Origin: DASWJZ01 sp963805325
Lineage (GTDB): Bacteria > Pseudomonadota > Alphaproteobacteria > Rhizobiales > Afifellaceae
Length of the DNA stretch: 64,000 nt
Direction: 5' to 3'
NCBI GenBank assembly: GCA_963805325.1
Contig: CAWDTS010000001.1
Coordinates: 558,001 to 622,000, forward strand
The notes beneath the pieces were generated by a model that ran no database searches, had not been told where the DNA came from, and worked only from the letters and a program-made list of their open reading frames with translations. The translations under genes and the position numbers were made by a program. Below, in pieces: positions 61,320 through 64,000 of this stretch. Positions within the stretch are counted from its first letter, which is position 1, and each line of letters begins with the position of its first letter.

Positions 61320-63429
61320 GTGACCAAGATCAGCGAATTGCTTGACGATATTCGGACGCAGGATCTCGTCCTGCCGGAGTTCCAGCGGGAATATGTCTGG
61401 AGCCGCGACCAGGCCAAGCAGCTGATGGTTTCCCTCGTAAAGGGGTTATCCCGTGGGAGGCCTGCTTATCTGGAAGATGGACGCTCCCCCTGAGCTGAAG
61501 AACGTAACGGAGCTTCCCGACAAGATGGGTACCGTGCAGGTGCTCCTGGATGGACAGCAGCGTCTTACCACGCTGCACATGCTGCTCACCGGATCGCTTC
61601 CAGCTTACTACCGGCCGGAGGACATTCTCAGCGACCCGCGCGACCTCTTCTTCAACCTCGATACCGGAGAGTTCCAATACTACCAGAGCTCACGCATGCA
61701 AAGCGACCCGATGTGGCGGCGCGTCGTCGATTGCTTCGCCGGTACGTCCATCGATCCGATCGAGATCGCGGTGCAAAGCGGTCGGGAACAGTCGGCGGTC
61801 GTCGAGCTCGCGAAGAAGCTGAACGGCAATCTCAACGCTCTCCGGGCCGTACGCGACGTGAGCCTACCGGTGCAGGTCGTTCCCAATCATGCTCCTCTCG
61901 AGGAGGCGATCGACATCTTCGATCGCATCAACAGCCAAGGGACCAAGTTGACAGATGCGGACCTTGCGCTGACCCACATCACCGCCAAATGGCCGCAGGC
62001 GCGACGCGTGCTCAAAGACAAGATGGAGTTTTGTAAGACGCGCGATTTCGATTTCAACCTGACCTTCATGACCCGGGCGTTGGTGGCGACCGTCACCGGC
62101 CGCGCCCTCTACGAGTTAGTTCACACGCGTCCCCTTCCGGAGCTCCAGGCCGGCTGGAGCACGCTCAACGCGGCGCTCGATTATCTCATGACCATGCTGC
62201 CCAAAGCGGCGCATATCCACAGCACCGAGGACCTCAACACTACCAATGCCCTCGTGCCACTGATTGCGTACCTCTCCCGCAACGACGGAATTTTCCCCAA
62301 CCAGAAGTCAGTCCAGCACGCCGTGAATTGGCTCTACGCCGCGCTCACTTGGGCTCGCTACACCGCACAGACGGATCAACGGCTGGAAGCTGATCTCTCG
62401 ATCGTGGCCAAAGAGGTGGAGCCTTGGGACGCTCTCCGCGCGAACATCGTCGAACAGCGCGGCAGGGTCGAGATGAAACCCGACGATTTCGAAGGGCGCA
62501 CGGCGCAGCACCCTTTGTACCGCATGGTCTTCATTCTGGCGAAAGCTCACAGCGCCGTCGACTGGTTCAATGGGCTCCCGCTAGGCCAGACAGTGGGTGC
62601 GTCCTATGCGGTACATAGTCACCACATCTTTCCCCAGGCGCTCCTGTATCGATCTGGACTGGATGCCGACAACTACATGCATCGACAGATGGTCAACGAA
62701 ATCGCCAACCGCGCATTCTTAACCGCCGCCAGCAATGTCCCGTTGTCCGACACGGAGCCAAGTGTCTATCTACCAACGATCGAGACGAAATATCCCGGCG
62801 CCCTAACGCGCCAGTTTATTCCAATGGACCCGGCTCTGTGGAGGGTTGACCGCTACGCTGATTTCTTAAGCGCGCGGCGCGATCTGCTTGCCCGCAAACT
62901 AAACGAATACATGTCGGCTCTCATCGCAGAACCAGAGGAGGTCCGGCATCGCCCGATTGGGGAATTGGTGAAGCTGGGCGAAAGCGCCGTCCTTGAGTTT
63001 AAGAGTACCTTCCAATGGGACGTGGTGCAAAGGCAGCCAAACAAGGCGCTGCGCAAGTCGTCTCTGAAGACGATCGCCGGGTTCATGAACACCGAGGGCG
63101 GGACGCTTTTGATCGGAGTCGAGGACGACGGCGGCGTCATCGGTTTGGAAAATGACCTCAGCATGCTTGGCGGCTCGCGCGACAAGTTCGAGCAGACCCT
63201 GGTGAATACGATCTCGGACGAGATCGGATCCGCGCTGAGTCACTTCTACCGGGTCCGCTTTGACCACGTCGGCGAGAAGCTAGTGTGCGTGGTGGAAGTG
63301 GAAGCCGTGAGCGACGGCGTGTTTGTGAAGGGCGAGAAGGGCAAGGAGTTCTTTGTACGCGTCGGCAACACGACGAAGTCCCTCGATCCGGCGGATACAC
63401 ATGCATACTTAGCCAGCAGAACACGATAG
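61320..63429 (+). CDS. DUF262 - HNH-like - AlbA_2 (Schlafen-type) fusion protein
   Basis: The N-terminus starts at GTG 61320 (TKISELLDDIRTQDLVLPEF), with a one-base shift at 61446-61447 (an extra T; corrected KGYPVGGLLIWKM). From 61453 the frame is open to 63429. Corrected length is about 702. The DUF262/GmrS-like domain has LPEFQREYVWS and VLLDGQQRLTTLHMLL (DGQQR near residue 77). A middle HNH/DUF1524-like motif is SHHIFPQALL. The C-terminal 150 residues are an AlbA_2/Schlafen ATP-binding domain: LEFKSTFQWDVV and AGFMNTEGGTLLIGVEDDGG. DUF262 proteins such as GmrSD and BrxU restrict modified phage DNA, so a defence role is likely. Confidence 0.8.
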
Positions 63430-63480
63430 CTGTGCGCCTGCGAGCCAACGATCACATGCGCTGAAAGGCGCTTCAGCGGC

Positions 63481-63757
63481 ATGATGGATACCGGCAGAAC
63501 GTTTGCCGTGGCCTCCGACGAAGTGTTCGTCGGAATGATCTCGTGTGCCCGCCACCGCCTCGGGGTCGTCGCTCCTGCATTGACGCGAGCGGTTGCCGAC
63601 GCCCTGTCCCGTCGTCTCGACGATCTTGATCAGCTGGATCTGACGGTCATCCTCGACTCTGACCCGCAGGTTTATCACCTTGGCTTCGGCGGCGATCTCC
63701 GCCGAGGAAACGATCCGTGCCGCCGCACCGGAAATCGGCAGCTTTCTTGGTCAATGA
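63481..63757 (+). pseudogene. Hypothetical protein, possible PLD-like N-terminal domain, frameshifted
   Basis: From ATG 63481 the protein has VFVGMISCARHRLGVVAPAL, TRAVADALSRRLDDLDQL and LDLTVILDSDPQVYHLGFG. Near 63690 one extra G shifts the frame; corrected it ends AISAEETIRAAAPEIGSFLG-Gln at TGA 63755-63757, about 91 residues. The (V/I)-x-V-A-P-A-L...D-L-x-V-I-L-D-x-D pattern recalls the start of phospholipase D-like proteins, but no HKD motif is present in this short product. It is followed 3 bp later by the next gene. An inverted repeat, CGCTGAA/TTCAGCG (63459-63478), lies just before it. Confidence 0.4.
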
Positions 63758-63760
63758 TCG

Positions 63761-64000
63761 ATGACGGCCGTTGAAAGTCCGCCAAGCTTCGTCGTGCGCA
63801 CCGAGGCACAGAAGGCCGCCTGGGACAATGGCTACCGGCTTGAGCTCGGTATCGCGGACGGTTGGCTGCAGTACGCCTCGACCACGGCGCCGGGTCGCTA
63901 TGGATCGCTAGTGTCTCGTCTCAGGGACCGTGGTTGCTTTCGATCGACCACTCGGGCGTCGCTGCCGAACTAAACACGCTAGCTGCTGCGCCCCTCCAAG
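63761..64000 (+). pseudogene. HNH endonuclease-like protein N-terminus, frameshifted and cut by window edge
   Basis: ATG 63761 begins MTAVESPPSFVVRTEAQKAA, then WDNGYRLELGIADGWLQYAS and TTAPGR. One base appears missing near 63897-63900; in the continuing frame the text is WIASVSSQGPWLLSIDHSGV and AAELN to the window end. The WD-x-GYR...DGWL...TTAPG...GPW-x-L-S-x-x-H-x-GVAAEL pattern resembles the N-terminal region of a group of HNH endonucleases found in mobile elements. The HNH domain itself would lie outside the window, so this is tentative. Confidence 0.4.

Noticed and set aside
1..64000. CRISPR array
   Set aside because: I saw no regularly spaced direct repeats; the only repeats are the two palindromic families and the tRNA fragment.

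Overview
The window is high-GC alphaproteobacterial DNA, most likely Hyphomicrobiales (Rhizobiales). The grounds are the dense GC-rich coding, the many ABC uptake systems, the energy-converting hydrogenase-like operon, and two families of palindromic intergenic repeats of the kind common in that order. This is inferred from style, not from a marker gene. At least a dozen genes carry a 1-2 base frameshift while both halves stay well conserved. I therefore suspect indel errors in the assembly as much as true decay.

Layout. 1-7.0 kb (minus): a TetR regulator heads a carbohydrate ABC importer (binding protein, two permeases, a small membrane protein, two ATPases) and a VOC protein. 7.1-10.9 kb (plus): a divergent catabolic set (PEP-hydrolase-family TIM barrel, cupin, sugar-phosphate isomerase-like protein, Gfo/Idh/MocA oxidoreductase). 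11-16.7 kb: DUF4242, a GlxA-like AraC regulator, LtrA, and a PHP-UvrD fusion carrying an in-frame palindromic repeat. 16.9-23.0 kb (minus): oxylipin-like cluster 1 (alpha-dioxygenase homologue, possible divergent P450, Fe-S old yellow enzyme, di-heme cytochrome c, small membrane protein). 23.3-30.6 kb (plus): an XRE regulator and a six-gene Hyf-like membrane complex whose large subunit lacks all NiFe cysteine ligands. 30.8-36.6 kb: a DUF4062-STAND-TPR protein, a patatin and a SLOG protein, possibly an immune module. 36.7-42.6 kb: an RND efflux pair and an NDH-2-like enzyme fused to a cyclic-nucleotide-binding domain. 42.8-51.8 kb (plus): oxylipin-like cluster 2 (second alpha-dioxygenase homologue, lipoxygenase-like protein, old yellow enzyme, di-heme cytochrome c, cytochrome P450). 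51.9-64.0 kb: an IS3 remnant, the 3' part of a tRNA-Arg(CCG) gene and a tyrosine integrase mark the edge of an integrated element. The element carries a two-component system, an NMT1/SsuA-type ABC importer with two binding proteins, ABC and DNA-methylase remnants, a DUF262-AlbA_2 protein and an HNH-like fragment at the right edge.

The most interesting content is the pair of syntenic clusters around alpha-dioxygenase/cyclooxygenase-type enzymes. Both enzymes keep the catalytic Tyr and the proximal His (Tyr-x-x-His). They sit with a lipoxygenase-like protein, OPR-like flavoenzymes, di-heme cytochromes and a P450, a set that resembles a plant or animal oxylipin pathway encoded in bacterial operons. 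Next in interest are the NiFe-less Hyf-like complex and the STAND/patatin/SLOG module.
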